DNA from: CAWBRT01 sp049519595
Lineage (GTDB): Bacteria; Acidobacteriota; Terriglobia; Terriglobales; Acidobacteriaceae
Length of the DNA stretch: 45,405 nucleotides
NCBI GenBank assembly: GCA_049519595.1
Contig: JBEKQP010000015.1
Coordinates: forward strand, 1 to 45,405
Direction of reading: 5' to 3'
The translations under genes were made by a program, and so were the position numbers. Below, one piece after another: positions 16,128-25,426 of the stretch. Within the stretch, counting starts at the first letter, position 1, and every line of letters starts with the position of its first letter. The notes beneath the pieces were generated by a model, which saw only the letters and a program-made list of their open reading frames with translations, made no database searches and had not been told where the DNA came from.

Positions 16128-16958
16128 ATGGCTGAGGCTGAATCCCCTGAATTAAATGTTGTACAAAACACGCCTCGCCTGGGCCTTGAAGACCGGTTCA
16201 CATTCCAATGTGATCCGACTCACGATTGCTTTGGGCACTGCTGTCAAGACGTTTCCATCCTGCTGACTCCCTACGACGTGATGCGCATGAAGAAGGCGCT
16301 GGGGATCAATTCCTCCGAGTTCATGGAGCAATACACCTCGCTTGCGTACTCCACGGAGAAGCGCGTGCCGGTGGTGTTTCTCAAGATGAACGACGGCGAC
16401 AAGAAGTGCCAGTTTATTAGTGAAAAGGGCTGCGGGGTTTACACCAGCCGCCCATGGGCATGCCGCATGTATCCGCTGGGGATGGCCGAACGGGGAACGT
16501 CGCAGGCAGCCGCCGAGAGATTCTACTTTGTGGTGAAGGAAGAGTTGTGCCACGGTCACGGGAAGGGCGCTGAATGCAAGGTTAGCGAGTTCATCGACGG
16601 CCAGGGAGTCGAACCCTACGACGTGATGCAGGGGCCGTTCCGCCGGTTGCTGGCGTTAGCCGCCGAGCAGAAGCAAGCGCTGACGGAAGACCAATGCGCC
16701 ATGTATTACATGGCACTCTACGATATCGACCGCTTTCGACGCTTTGTTTTCGAGACTCGCTTCCTTGATTTATTTGACGTCGACGAAGCGCGGGTCCATG
16801 CGCTCCGCACTGACGACGAAGAACTGCTGGCGCTGGCAGTCGAATGGCTTGCCTTCAGCCTGTTCCAACAAAAAGTGATGCGGATGAGCAAGACCGCAGC
16901 CCAGCAACGGCGAGCCACTGGGCCCGAAGCATGCGCCAACGAAGCCTCGCCGGCCTAA
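16128..16958 (+). CDS. YkgJ-family cysteine-cluster protein
   Basis: A 276-residue cytoplasmic protein with the YkgJ (zinc/iron-chelating) Cys pattern: FQCDPTHDCFGHCCQDVSI near residues 26-44, KKCQFISEKGCGVYTSRPWACRMYPL near 90-116, and a later Cys in ELCHGHGKGAECKV. A proper SD (AAGGAGG) lies before ATG 16128. Family members bind metal or an Fe-S cluster and are often placed with oxidoreductase or maturation genes. Its location between aprBA and qmoABC suggests a role in Fe-S delivery or maturation for these cluster-rich enzymes, which is not shown by sequence. Confidence 0.85.
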   Translation: MAEAESPELNVVQNTPRLGLEDRFTFQCDPTHDCFGHCCQDVSILLTPYDVMRMKKALGINSSEFMEQYTSLAYSTEKRVPVVFLKMNDGDKKCQFISEKGCGVYTSRPWACRMYPLGMAERGTSQAAAERFYFVVKEELCHGHGKGAECKVSEFIDGQGVEPYDVMQGPFRRLLALAAEQKQALTEDQCAMYYMALYDIDRFRRFVFETRFLDLFDVDEARVHALRTDDEELLALAVEWLAFSLFQQKVMRMSKTAAQQRRATGPEACANEASPA

Positions 16959-16964
16959 ATAACC

Positions 16965-18242
16965 ATGATGCCTACTACGGAAACCGCGAACGGAAACAGC
17001 AAAGCCCTACTCGTGATCGGCGGCGGCATCGCCGGACTGACCGCGGCGCTCGATGCAGCCGAGGTGGGACTCGATGTCATCCTGATTGAGAAATCACCTT
17101 ACCTCGGCGGCCGGGTAGCCGGGTTCCACAACTATTTTCCCAAGCTCTGCCCGCCTTCATGCGGGCTGGAAATCAACTTCAGGCGTCTGCGGAACAACCC
17201 GCGAATCACCGTGCTGACGCTGGCGGAGCTGGCAAAGCTGGAAGGCTCGCCGGGACAATACGACGCGGTGGTCAAGATAGCGCCGCGATACGTGAGTGCG
17301 GCTTGCACCTTGTGTGGCGACTGCATGGACGTCTGCCGCTCGGAAATTGCCGACCCGCTGGAGTTCGGGTTGACGCGGACGAAGGCGGTGCACGCGCGCC
17401 GGCTGGCCGCGTTCCCCACAACGTATGTAGTGGACCGCACCGCCTGTGCCGACGGCTGCCATGCCTGCGTAGATGCATGTAAATTTGGGGCAATCAACCT
17501 TGCCCAAGGCATCGAGCACAAGACTTTCCGAGTCGGCTCGGTGATCGTGGCGACCGGGTGGAAGCCGTATGACGCGGCCAAGCTCGACAATCTTGGCTAC
17601 GGCAAGAGCGCCAACGTAGTCACCAACGTAATGCTGGAGCGGCTGGCGGCCATGGATGGTCCGACCGGAGGAAAGCTGCTGCGTCCCTCCGACGGCAAAG
17701 CGCCAAAATCGGTGGCCTTCGTGCAGTGCGCCGGTTCGCGCGACCAGAACCACCTGCCCTACTGCTCAGCGGTGTGTTGTTTGGCTTCTCTGAAACAGAC
17801 TACCTACGTTCGCAAACTCTATCCGGAAGCAAAGATCACGATTTTCTACATCGATGTCAGGACGCCCGGGCAATTGCAGGAATTTGCCACCAAGGTACAG
17901 GCCGACGAAGGTTTGGAACTGGTCAAAGGAAAAGTGGCCAAGGTCGAAGAGGACCCGCAGACCAAGGATCTGCGAGTCACGGTAGAGGATGTGCTCGGCG
18001 GCAAGAAGATGACGAGAAGCTTCGAGCTGGTCGTGCTGGCTACCGGGATTGTGCCCCAGACTGCCGGGCTGCCCGCGGATTTCAAGCTGGACGAGTTCGG
18101 CTTCGTGATGAATGGTTCACCCGGACTCATAGGCGCCGGCTGCGCTAAACGGCCAGCGGAAGTTTCCGCTACCGTTCGCGATGCAACCGGGGCGGCACTG
18201 AAGGCGCTGCAGATCGGAATGGGGGCCGCGCACAATGGATAA
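16965..18242 (+). CDS. qmoA: Quinone-interacting membrane-bound oxidoreductase subunit QmoA
   Basis: A 425-residue HdrA-like flavoprotein, a soluble subunit of the QmoABC complex that exchanges electrons with AprBA. FAD-binding GGGIAGLTAALDAAEVG lies at 19-35, followed by FPKLCPPSCGLEINFRR, typical of QmoA. Two Cys clusters are complete: Cys114, 117, 120, 124 (CTLCGDCMDVC) and Cys161, 165, 168, 172. The second flavin region holds VQCAGSRDQNHLPYCSAVCC. It starts 6 nt after the YkgJ-like stop and overlaps qmoB by 8 nt, so the genes are coupled. Confidence 0.95.
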   Translation: MMPTTETANGNSKALLVIGGGIAGLTAALDAAEVGLDVILIEKSPYLGGRVAGFHNYFPKLCPPSCGLEINFRRLRNNPRITVLTLAELAKLEGSPGQYDAVVKIAPRYVSAACTLCGDCMDVCRSEIADPLEFGLTRTKAVHARRLAAFPTTYVVDRTACADGCHACVDACKFGAINLAQGIEHKTFRVGSVIVATGWKPYDAAKLDNLGYGKSANVVTNVMLERLAAMDGPTGGKLLRPSDGKAPKSVAFVQCAGSRDQNHLPYCSAVCCLASLKQTTYVRKLYPEAKITIFYIDVRTPGQLQEFATKVQADEGLELVKGKVAKVEEDPQTKDLRVTVEDVLGGKKMTRSFELVVLATGIVPQTAGLPADFKLDEFGFVMNGSPGLIGAGCAKRPAEVSATVRDATGAALKALQIGMGAAHNG

Positions 18243-20490
18243 GCAACTAGGACTCTACATTTGCAGCGGTTGTTCGATCGGCGACTCGGTGGATGTGGAC
18301 AAGCTGGCGATCCTGGCGCAAAAGGAGTTCAAGCCGGCGATATGCCAAACCCACACCTTTCTCTGCGGCGACGAGGGCACGGCGATTATCCGCCGCGACG
18401 TTGAGCGCGGAAAGGTCGATGCGGTAGTGATTGCCGCATGCTCGTCGCGCGCAAAAACCGAGAGCTTTTCATTCGATCCCCGGATGGTGCTCGAGCGCGT
18501 AAATTTGCGCGAGCAGGTCGCCTGGTGTCACGAAGCGAAGCACGAGGACACCCAGGCAATGGCCGAAGACTATATCCGGATGGGCCTGGTAAAAGCCGGA
18601 AAAATGGAAGCGCTGGAGGCGTTGCCGGAAGACACCATCTCCCGGACCGTGCTGGTCGTGGGCGGCGGCGTCGCCGGCGTCAGTGCGGCGCTGGACGCGG
18701 CCGCGGTTGGATACGACGTTGTGCTTGTCGAAAAACAGCCGCAGCTCGGCGGATTCATGAAAGGCTTCAAGAAGGCCTTCCCAACGCGCGCGCCTTATAC
18801 GGATGCATCTGCCGACGGGCTTGTGAGCAAACTGCAAGCGGTGGTTTCAAACCCGCGCATAAAAGTGTTCTGCTCGTCCCGGATCGCGAAGACCGAAGGC
18901 CAGCCGGGAATGTTCGACGTAACGATCGAGAGAGCATCGGAAACGTCGGTCCACCGCGTGGGTGCGATCATCATGGCAACCGGCTTTCAACCGTACGATG
19001 CGGCGAAACTGGGATCGCTTGGGTACGGATTGCCGAACGTGATCACCAATGTCGAGCTGGAGCAGATGGCGGCACGCGGGCAAATTACGCGACCATCGGA
19101 TGGCAAGCAGGCCAAGCGTGTGTTGTTCTTGCAGTGTGCCGGCTCTCGCGAGCAGGATCACCTGGCCTACTGTTCCTCGGTTTGTTGCATGACAACCCTG
19201 AAGCAGACCGAATACATTCGCGAGCAGGATTCGCAAGCCGAGGTCTACGTCATTTATCGCGACATCGTTACCCCGGGACCCTACGAGAAGTATTACCGGA
19301 AGGTTCAGGATCACCCGTTGAATTTTTTCATGAAGGGCAAGGTAACCCAGGTTGCGGCGGCGGCGGATGGCCGTGTGCAGGTGAGCCTCGACAGTGAATT
19401 GCTGGGCGCGCCGATGCAGGTGACGGTCGACTTAGTGGTGCTGGCAACCGGCATGGTGCCGAACTCCGCCGATGGTCCGGCCATTCGCGCCTTGCGTGAC
19501 GCCAACGCCAAGCTGGCTCGCAATGAGTCCGAGACGCAGTGCAAGGATGCGCAGGTGGTCATCGACCAGATGAAGCGGCACGAGGGGACGGAAATCCTGA
19601 ACCTTAACTACCGCCAAGGTCCCGACCTGCCCGTGCTGCAAGGTGGATTTGCCGATTCCAAATTTGTCTGCTTCCCCTATGAGAGCATGCGAACCGGTAT
19701 CTATGCGGCCGGAGCGGTTCGCGCACCGATGGATGCGGCATTAACCGAAGAGGACGCCGGCGGAGCGGTGATGAAGGCGATTCAGTGCATCGAGCTGGCG
19801 ACGCGTGGCCAGGCGGTGCATCCGCGTACGGGCGATCTCTCCTACCCCAACTTCAACCTGCAACGCTGCACGCAATGCAAACGCTGCACCGAGGAGTGTC
19901 CGTTCGGTTCGCTCGACGAAGACGAGAAAGGCACGCCGAAATTCAACCCATACCGCTGCCGGCGCTGTGGAATCTGCATGGGCGCTTGTCCGGAACGGAT
20001 TGTTTCCTTCAAAAATTACTCAGTGGACATGATTGCCAGCATGGTGAAGGCGATCGAAGTCCCTGACGAATTCGAAGAGAAGCCCCGCATCCTGGTGCTG
20101 GCGTGCGAAAACGACGCGTATCCGGCGCTCGACATGGCTGGCCAAGGCCGCCAGCAGTATGACGCAAGCGTGCGCATTATCCCGCTTCGCTGCCTGGGCT
20201 CGATGAATATCGTGTGGATCGCCGATGCGTTGTCGCGCGGCATCGACGGCGTCCTGCTGCTGGGATGCAGGTTTGGCGACGACTATGAGTGCCACTTCAT
20301 GCGCGGCAGTGAACTGGCAAACCGCCGTCTGGAAAACGTGAAGGAAACCTTGCAGCGGCTGCAACTGGAATCCGAGCGCATTCACCTGACACAGCTTGGT
20401 ATGGATGACTACGGCCGGCTGCCGGAGATCATCAACGAGTTTGCGGCCCGTATTCGCGAGATTGGGCCGAATCCATATAAGGGCTTTTAG
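18235..20490 (+). CDS. qmoB: Quinone-interacting membrane-bound oxidoreductase subunit QmoB
   Basis: A 751-residue subunit with an N-terminal Cys region (YICSGCSIGD), an HdrA-like FAD domain (VVGGGVAGVSAALDA near 141-155, with QCAGSREQDHLAYCSSVCC), two ferredoxin [4Fe-4S] motifs around 545-590 (CTQCKRCTEECP and CRRCGICMGACP), and a C-terminal MvhD-like domain (about 618-751, LGCRFGDDYECHF). This order is the QmoB signature and distinguishes it from QmoA. It forms the cytoplasmic part of the complex with QmoA. Start overlaps qmoA; qmoC begins 2 nt after its stop. Confidence 0.95.
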   Translation: MDKQLGLYICSGCSIGDSVDVDKLAILAQKEFKPAICQTHTFLCGDEGTAIIRRDVERGKVDAVVIAACSSRAKTESFSFDPRMVLERVNLREQVAWCHEAKHEDTQAMAEDYIRMGLVKAGKMEALEALPEDTISRTVLVVGGGVAGVSAALDAAAVGYDVVLVEKQPQLGGFMKGFKKAFPTRAPYTDASADGLVSKLQAVVSNPRIKVFCSSRIAKTEGQPGMFDVTIERASETSVHRVGAIIMATGFQPYDAAKLGSLGYGLPNVITNVELEQMAARGQITRPSDGKQAKRVLFLQCAGSREQDHLAYCSSVCCMTTLKQTEYIREQDSQAEVYVIYRDIVTPGPYEKYYRKVQDHPLNFFMKGKVTQVAAAADGRVQVSLDSELLGAPMQVTVDLVVLATGMVPNSADGPAIRALRDANAKLARNESETQCKDAQVVIDQMKRHEGTEILNLNYRQGPDLPVLQGGFADSKFVCFPYESMRTGIYAAGAVRAPMDAALTEEDAGGAVMKAIQCIELATRGQAVHPRTGDLSYPNFNLQRCTQCKRCTEECPFGSLDEDEKGTPKFNPYRCRRCGICMGACPERIVSFKNYSVDMIASMVKAIEVPDEFEEKPRILVLACENDAYPALDMAGQGRQQYDASVRIIPLRCLGSMNIVWIADALSRGIDGVLLLGCRFGDDYECHFMRGSELANRRLENVKETLQRLQLESERIHLTQLGMDDYGRLPEIINEFAARIREIGPNPYKGF

Positions 20491-20492
20491 CC

Positions 20493-21680
20493 ATGGGCAA
20501 CCCGATCCTGGTCGAACCCGATACTGAATTAATCCGCGACGTAATGGAAGCGGGCGGAGGCGACCTGAAGAAGTGTTTTCAGTGCGCGACGTGCGCTGCC
20601 ACCTGCTCGCTCTCATCCGAAGAGAGCACCTTTCCGCGCAAACAGATGCTGCTGGCGCAGTGGGGCCTGAAAAAAGAATTACTGAAAGACCCCGCGCCCT
20701 GGCAATGCTTCTATTGCGGCGAGTGCTCGAAGACGTGTCCCAGGGAAGCCAACCCCGGCGAGACCATGATGGCGTTGCGCAGATATCTGACGACGCAGTA
20801 TGACTGGACGGGGCTCTCGCGGCTGATGTACCGCTCAGCGTTCTGGGAAATCGGGATACTCGCGCTGGTGGCGGCCTTCGTCGTGGGCCTGTTCACCCTG
20901 CCGCAAAGTTTTGGCTTCGGGCTGCTGAGCCATTCCGGTCCGCTGCCATTGTCTAATGTGATGCTGGACAAGTTCGCGCCGAAGGAGATGGTGCACCTGG
21001 GCGATACGATCATGGCGGCGCTGCTGAGCTTATTCCTGCTGACGAACGCCGCGCGCATGTTCGTCGGCCTGACGCGCGACGACCAGATACCGGCTCGCTT
21101 CTATCTCGCACAGCTCGGCTCGCTGATCCTTCAAGGCGTCACGCAAATGCAGTGGAAGAACTGCAATGACAGCGACGCGAGCAGAAACTGGATACGCCAT
21201 CTCTTTCTAGTTAGCGGCTATGCGACGATCTTCACCCTGGTGGTGGTCTTCCTGCCATGGTTCCAGATTCAGGACAGCAGCTTCCACTGGACCAGCTATC
21301 TGGGCTACTACTCGACGGTGGTTTTGGTGGTCACAACGGCATGGATGCTGCTGGACAGGATCAGCAAGCGGACTGAGATGCACCGATTCAGCCATCTCTC
21401 CGACTGGTTGTTTCCCGTGCTGCTTTTTCTCACTGCGGTGACGGGTATTTTAGTCAACATCTTTCGGCTCCTGAACCTGCCCATGCCAACCTACGTCACG
21501 TACGTCGTACACATGGCGATTGCGGTGCCGATGCTGGTGGTGGAAGTTCCGTTCGGCAAGTGGTCGCACCTGCTGTACAGACCGCTCGGAATCTTTGTTG
21601 CCACGGTAAGAAGCAAGGCGCTGGAATCCGCAAGCGCGGAGGCGGCGGTTGCCGGCCCAGCCATGGCTAGCAATGGTTAA
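20493..21680 (+). CDS. qmoC: Quinone-interacting membrane-bound oxidoreductase subunit QmoC
   Basis: A 395-residue fusion of an HdrC-like ferredoxin domain and an HdrE/NarI-like cytochrome b membrane domain. Cys28, 31, 34, 38 (CFQCATCAATC) and Cys72, 75, 78, 82 (CFYCGECSKTC) each bind a cubane. About six transmembrane helices follow from residue 115 on, with His residues suited to heme b ligation. It anchors QmoAB to the inner membrane and reacts with the (mena)quinone pool. It is the last gene of the tightly packed block; 260 bp separate it from sat. Confidence 0.95.
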   Translation: MGNPILVEPDTELIRDVMEAGGGDLKKCFQCATCAATCSLSSEESTFPRKQMLLAQWGLKKELLKDPAPWQCFYCGECSKTCPREANPGETMMALRRYLTTQYDWTGLSRLMYRSAFWEIGILALVAAFVVGLFTLPQSFGFGLLSHSGPLPLSNVMLDKFAPKEMVHLGDTIMAALLSLFLLTNAARMFVGLTRDDQIPARFYLAQLGSLILQGVTQMQWKNCNDSDASRNWIRHLFLVSGYATIFTLVVVFLPWFQIQDSSFHWTSYLGYYSTVVLVVTTAWMLLDRISKRTEMHRFSHLSDWLFPVLLFLTAVTGILVNIFRLLNLPMPTYVTYVVHMAIAVPMLVVEVPFGKWSHLLYRPLGIFVATVRSKALESASAEAAVAGPAMASNG

Positions 21681-21940
21681 GGATCGAATGGCGAAGGAGG
21701 ACCCAGGTTTACGACCGAGGCGGTTTGAGCCGCTGATGTGATTCAGGTTTCGGGATAGATATTTGCTTGGCTGCTGTGCGCGCCGTATTGCCGGCCTTTT
21801 CATTTCCACACCGGCGATGGCGGTGGCGTAGGAAAACAACACCGGTTGGTGTATGCCGCTCTTGTCGAGATCCGCTAAGGCCATGGTTGGCCTGAAAGAA
21901 TATCGACAGGAACGGGACTTCATAATCCTTAGGAGAACTT
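21681..21940. other. Gap between qmoC and sat
   Basis: No gene supported. A small hairpin GCGG-TTTGAG-CCGC is near 21719-21732 and a weak ACACC/GGTGT pair near 21838-21851. AGGAG (21931-21935) is the sat SD. The length would allow a separate sat promoter, but I cannot point to its boxes. Confidence 0.3.
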
Positions 21941-23200
21941 ATGAGTAAGCTCGTTCCACCGCATGGAAGCTCCGTACTGAAGCCCCTCCTTCTCGAGGGT
22001 GATGCAAGAGCCGCTGAAATCAAGCGCGCGCAAACGATGAAAAAGGTTCCAGTCACCAGCCGCGAGAGCGGCGACCTTATCATGATGGGTATCGGGGCAT
22101 TCACGCCGCTCGATGGCTTCATGGGCAAGGCGGACTGGCAGGGTGTCTGCGACACTTTCCAGATGCCGACCAAGAACAACTTGTTCTGGCCCATTCCGAT
22201 CACACTGTCGACCACAGAGGAAATCGCGAAGTCAATCGGGGCGAACGAAGAAGTCGCACTGATTGACAGTGAGAGCCAGGAACTGGTGGCCACAATGAAG
22301 GTCACCGAGAAATACAGCATCGACAAGGCTCACGAGTGCAAGCAGGTATTCGCGACCAACGACCCGGCACATCCGGGCGTGCAGAAAGTCATGGAGCAGG
22401 GCGCGATCAACTTGGCCGGCCCCGTGAAGGTCGTCTCGGAACTGGACTTCCCGGAGACTTTTAAGGGTATTTATGAGCGTCCGGCGGAAGCGCGCAAGCA
22501 GTTCGAGGAGCGTGGCTGGAACTCGGTAGCCGCGCTGCAGTTGCGCAACCCGATGCACAATTCGCATGCCTACCTGGCTTGGATTGCCATCGAGATTTGC
22601 GACGGCGTGTACGTCCACCAGTTGCTGGGTAAGTTGAAGCCCGGCGACATCCCAGCCGATGTGCGCGTGCGCGCCATCGATGCACTGGTCAGCAAGTATT
22701 TCCGCAAGGAGCGGGTCATTCAGGGCGGCTACCCCATGGAAATGCGGTACGCCGGCCCGCGCGAAGCATTGCTGCATGCGCTGTTCAGACAGAACTACGG
22801 CTGCTCGCATCTGATCGTTGGCCGCGACCATGCCGGAGTTGGCGATTACTACGGCCCGTTCGACGCGCAGAAGATCTTCAAAGAAATTCCAGCCAACGCG
22901 CTGCAGATTCAGCCGCTGCCGCTGGATTGGACATTCTACTGCTACGAGTGCGGCTCCATGGCTTCGATGAAGACCTGCCCGCACACAACCAAGGCTGTCA
23001 TCGACGATGAAGGGAATTACAAAGGCGGCGCCCGGCTGATGCTATCCGGCACGCTGCTGCGGAAACTGATGAGTGAAGGCAAGCCGGTTCCGGCAGAGTT
23101 CTCGAAGCCGGAAGTGATTGCCGTTCTCAACGAGTATTACAACAAGCTGGAAAATAAAGTGGAAGTGAAGCTGCACAAAGCCGCAACGGGAGAGAAGTAG
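21941..23200 (+). CDS. sat: Sulfate adenylyltransferase (dissimilatory ATP sulfurylase)
   Basis: A 419-residue homo-oligomeric-type ATP sulfurylase that makes APS from ATP and sulfate, or ATP from APS and pyrophosphate in the reverse direction. The active-site motif QLRNPMHNSH (200-209) and GRDHAGVG are intact. CYECGSMASMKTCPHT (about 336-351) is the zinc-binding loop of this class. No APS-kinase domain is fused, as expected for the dissimilatory type. AGGAG with a 5-nt spacer precedes ATG 21941. Unlike the common sat-aprBA-qmoABC order, sat is downstream of qmoC here. Confidence 0.96.
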   Translation: MSKLVPPHGSSVLKPLLLEGDARAAEIKRAQTMKKVPVTSRESGDLIMMGIGAFTPLDGFMGKADWQGVCDTFQMPTKNNLFWPIPITLSTTEEIAKSIGANEEVALIDSESQELVATMKVTEKYSIDKAHECKQVFATNDPAHPGVQKVMEQGAINLAGPVKVVSELDFPETFKGIYERPAEARKQFEERGWNSVAALQLRNPMHNSHAYLAWIAIEICDGVYVHQLLGKLKPGDIPADVRVRAIDALVSKYFRKERVIQGGYPMEMRYAGPREALLHALFRQNYGCSHLIVGRDHAGVGDYYGPFDAQKIFKEIPANALQIQPLPLDWTFYCYECGSMASMKTCPHTTKAVIDDEGNYKGGARLMLSGTLLRKLMSEGKPVPAEFSKPEVIAVLNEYYNKLENKVEVKLHKAATGEK

Positions 23201-23262
23201 GAGTTCCCGTTCCAGCATAGCTAGCTAGGGCTTTTCAGTCTGCGAAACGATCCGCAGATTCG

Positions 23263-23300
23263 GGCCGCTTGCCGTTCAGGCGGGCGGCCTTGTTTCATTT
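23263..23300 (+). terminator. Hairpin with T-rich tail after sat
   Basis: GGCCGCTTGCC (23263-23273), loop GTTCA, then GGCGGGCGGCC (23279-23289) form an 11-bp stem including two G-T pairs, followed by TTGTTTCATTT. It is 62 nt after the sat stop and directly before the SD of the next gene. Rho-independent terminator or attenuator. Confidence 0.6.
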
Positions 23301-23319
23301 AGGGCGGAAAGGAGGAGCC

Positions 23320-23619
23320 ATGACTAAGTACTTTTCAAGGTTGTTGGGCCTCATAACAGTGCTATTGCTTTTGCCGACACAATTATTCGCCGCCGGTGGG
23401 GCGGATATGCCGGATCTAATGGTTCTAGTGGCTGATACACGTAAATATAAAGGCTGGGAAGCGTGGTGGGGGAACATCTACAACGAAGGGCATGTTGCGT
23501 TTGCACTCATCACTGTGATCATCATTCCGCTGGCCGGCGTAATCCTGGGGTTGCTGGCCGATGTGGTGATGTCTCGAATAGGAATCGACTTGAAGAGCAG
23601 AGCGCTGGCCGAACATTAA
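23320..23619 (+). CDS. Small two-helix membrane protein upstream of TauE/SafE
   Basis: GGAGGAG (23311-23317) sets the start at ATG 23320, 99 residues. It has an N-terminal signal or membrane segment (LLGLITVLLLLPTQLFAAGG), a short polar loop with WEAWWGNIYNEG, and a second helix (FALITVIIIPLAGVILGLLADVVM). It is 27 nt upstream of the TauE/SafE gene, likely co-translated, and is a candidate accessory subunit of that transporter. I know no function for it. Confidence 0.7.
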   Translation: MTKYFSRLLGLITVLLLLPTQLFAAGGADMPDLMVLVADTRKYKGWEAWWGNIYNEGHVAFALITVIIIPLAGVILGLLADVVMSRIGIDLKSRALAEH

Positions 23620-23646
23620 CCGTGGAGCTTCGGCAAGGAGACGAAT

Positions 23647-24723
23647 ATGGATTGGCTGCATACACTCATGCCTATTGCCGGCGTCCCGATTTTTTGGCCA
23701 GGGCTGATTATTCTGGGTTTTGGTGTCGGCATCATCGGTGGTTTTTTCGGAATGGGCGGAGCTTGGATGGTAACGCCCGGCCTTAACATTCTCGGTTTTC
23801 CAATGGCCTTTGCGATCGGCACAGATGTAGCGCACATGGCCGGCAAGTCTCTCATCTCCACGATGCGGCATTCCAAGTTCGGCAACGTGGATTACCGGCT
23901 GGGCTTCATCATGGTCTTTGGCACCATCGGCGGGTTTGAAGTCGGCGCCCAAATGATCATGTGGCTGGAACGCATCGGCGAAATCAACGTTGTTGTCCGC
24001 TGGTTGTACGTGGTGCTATTGACCCTGATCGCCTGGATGGTGTTTACGGATGTCGCCAAGAGAAAAAGAAAAGAACGCGACGCGGCGGCGACGGGCCAAG
24101 AATTGGATCCTTTGGCCACCGGGCTGGAATGGCACAAGAAACTGCACAAAATCAACATCCCCCCGATGATCAACTTTAAGGTGTCGGGGATTCGCTGCTC
24201 GGCTTGGCTGCCCATCAGCATCAGTTTCCTGACGGGATGGTTGGCGGGCATTCTGGGTATTGGTGGCGGACTGGTTCGCATGCCGGCACTGATTTACCTG
24301 CTTGGAATTCCAACCCATATAGCCGTCGGCACTGACCTGTTTGAAGTGGCTATCTCGGGTCTCTACGGTGCGGCTACCTATAGTTACAAAGGCCGAGTTG
24401 AGCTGTTCGCAGCTCTCATTATGCTGTGCGGCGCCGCAGTTGGCGCGCAGATCGGTACCGTGGCTACCAAGTACGTTAAAGGCTACGGCATCCGGATCTT
24501 CTTCGGCTTGGCCGTGGTGGGCTGTGAGTTGTCGATCATTATGAAGCTGCTGTCGGGCATTTTTCCATACATCAAGCCGATTACGGACCAGGCAGCAACG
24601 GTGATCGTTCTCGGAGCAGTATCGGCGATTTCACTCTACATTCTGATCGCATTCCTGAAAGGCGTCCGGGAAGAACGGGCGCAACGGCGGTCCCAAAAAG
24701 CGACATCAGCTCATGCTGACTAG
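23647..24723 (+). CDS. TauE/SafE-family permease, second copy
   Basis: A 358-residue inner-membrane protein with about eight helices and a 45-residue cytoplasmic loop in the middle (KRKRKERDAAATG...). The two repeats show GIIGGFFGMGGAWMVTPGL and GWLAGILGIGGGLVRMPALI, the TauE/SafE hallmark. It differs strongly from the copy at 11844-12833, so it is not a recent duplication. Its position after sat suggests transport of sulfate, sulfite or another sulfur anion for the pathway; members of this subgroup sit beside sulfur genes in sulfate reducers. It is followed after 13 nt by a lipoprotein gene. Confidence 0.88.
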   Translation: MDWLHTLMPIAGVPIFWPGLIILGFGVGIIGGFFGMGGAWMVTPGLNILGFPMAFAIGTDVAHMAGKSLISTMRHSKFGNVDYRLGFIMVFGTIGGFEVGAQMIMWLERIGEINVVVRWLYVVLLTLIAWMVFTDVAKRKRKERDAAATGQELDPLATGLEWHKKLHKINIPPMINFKVSGIRCSAWLPISISFLTGWLAGILGIGGGLVRMPALIYLLGIPTHIAVGTDLFEVAISGLYGAATYSYKGRVELFAALIMLCGAAVGAQIGTVATKYVKGYGIRIFFGLAVVGCELSIIMKLLSGIFPYIKPITDQAATVIVLGAVSAISLYILIAFLKGVREERAQRRSQKATSAHAD

Positions 24724-24736
24724 AAAGGAGCAAACC

Positions 24737-25333
24737 ATGACAATTAGCAAACGGATGTTGATACTGCTTCTGGCATGTGCCCCTGTGCTGTTCAGTCTGG
24801 GATGCAGCAATTACGGGAAGGTCGATCAGGGGCGGGTCATAGCATTCGATAAGCAACAAGGGTTAGTCACCATGATTCGTGACTCGGCAGCTTCGACGAA
24901 CAAGCCGAAGTATGACTTGCTGCCGCCCATCACCGTAAAGATTCCGACCGATCCAGACGAGATGGGGCCGCACCCGGCGGCGGGTAAGCGGCTATTGTTT
25001 GATACGGACAGTAAGAAGATTGTGGTGTTCGACTCGATCGCCGGCAGCATTAAGACAATTACCTACACGCCATTGGTGGAAGCATCGAACGTCGCCAAAG
25101 ACGATGCCCGGGTGAAGGGCGTCCAGTTTCCCATAATCGATCGGCAGAACAAAGCAATTACTATTTATTCATCTCGCGACAAGAAACTGGTGAAGTTCAC
25201 GCTGGCCGACGAGTACTTTGCGCTTCCCGATGACACATGGAAAGCGGGAGATGACGTCCGTTACTACTACAAGCAGCCAGGCCAGGCACTCCGCATGATG
25301 AATGTCAGTGCAACCGACGTGATGAAAGGATAA
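24737..25333 (+). CDS. Lipoprotein of the sulfur cluster, function unknown
   Basis: AAAGGAG (24724-24730) sets ATG 24737. The 198-residue product has a type II signal peptide with lipobox SLGC (Cys about residue 23), so it should be a periplasmic-facing lipoprotein. The mature part is rich in beta strands and has no catalytic motif I recognise; it includes VDQGRVIAFDKQQGLVTMI and DDVRYYYKQPGQALRMMNVS. It resembles uncharacterised lipoproteins found beside sulfur genes in Desulfovibrio-type bacteria (possibly DUF4881, from memory). It is 13 nt after the TauE/SafE gene and likely part of the same unit. Confidence 0.75.
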   Translation: MTISKRMLILLLACAPVLFSLGCSNYGKVDQGRVIAFDKQQGLVTMIRDSAASTNKPKYDLLPPITVKIPTDPDEMGPHPAAGKRLLFDTDSKKIVVFDSIAGSIKTITYTPLVEASNVAKDDARVKGVQFPIIDRQNKAITIYSSRDKKLVKFTLADEYFALPDDTWKAGDDVRYYYKQPGQALRMMNVSATDVMKG

Positions 25334-25426
25334 GACCCGCGATGTAGTTGTAAGAGACCGTTGTCGTTTCGGAGTGCAAGCGGCCTTCCATGCGTAGATA
25401 AGTGGAATCTTGCCTTGCAGGGCGGG

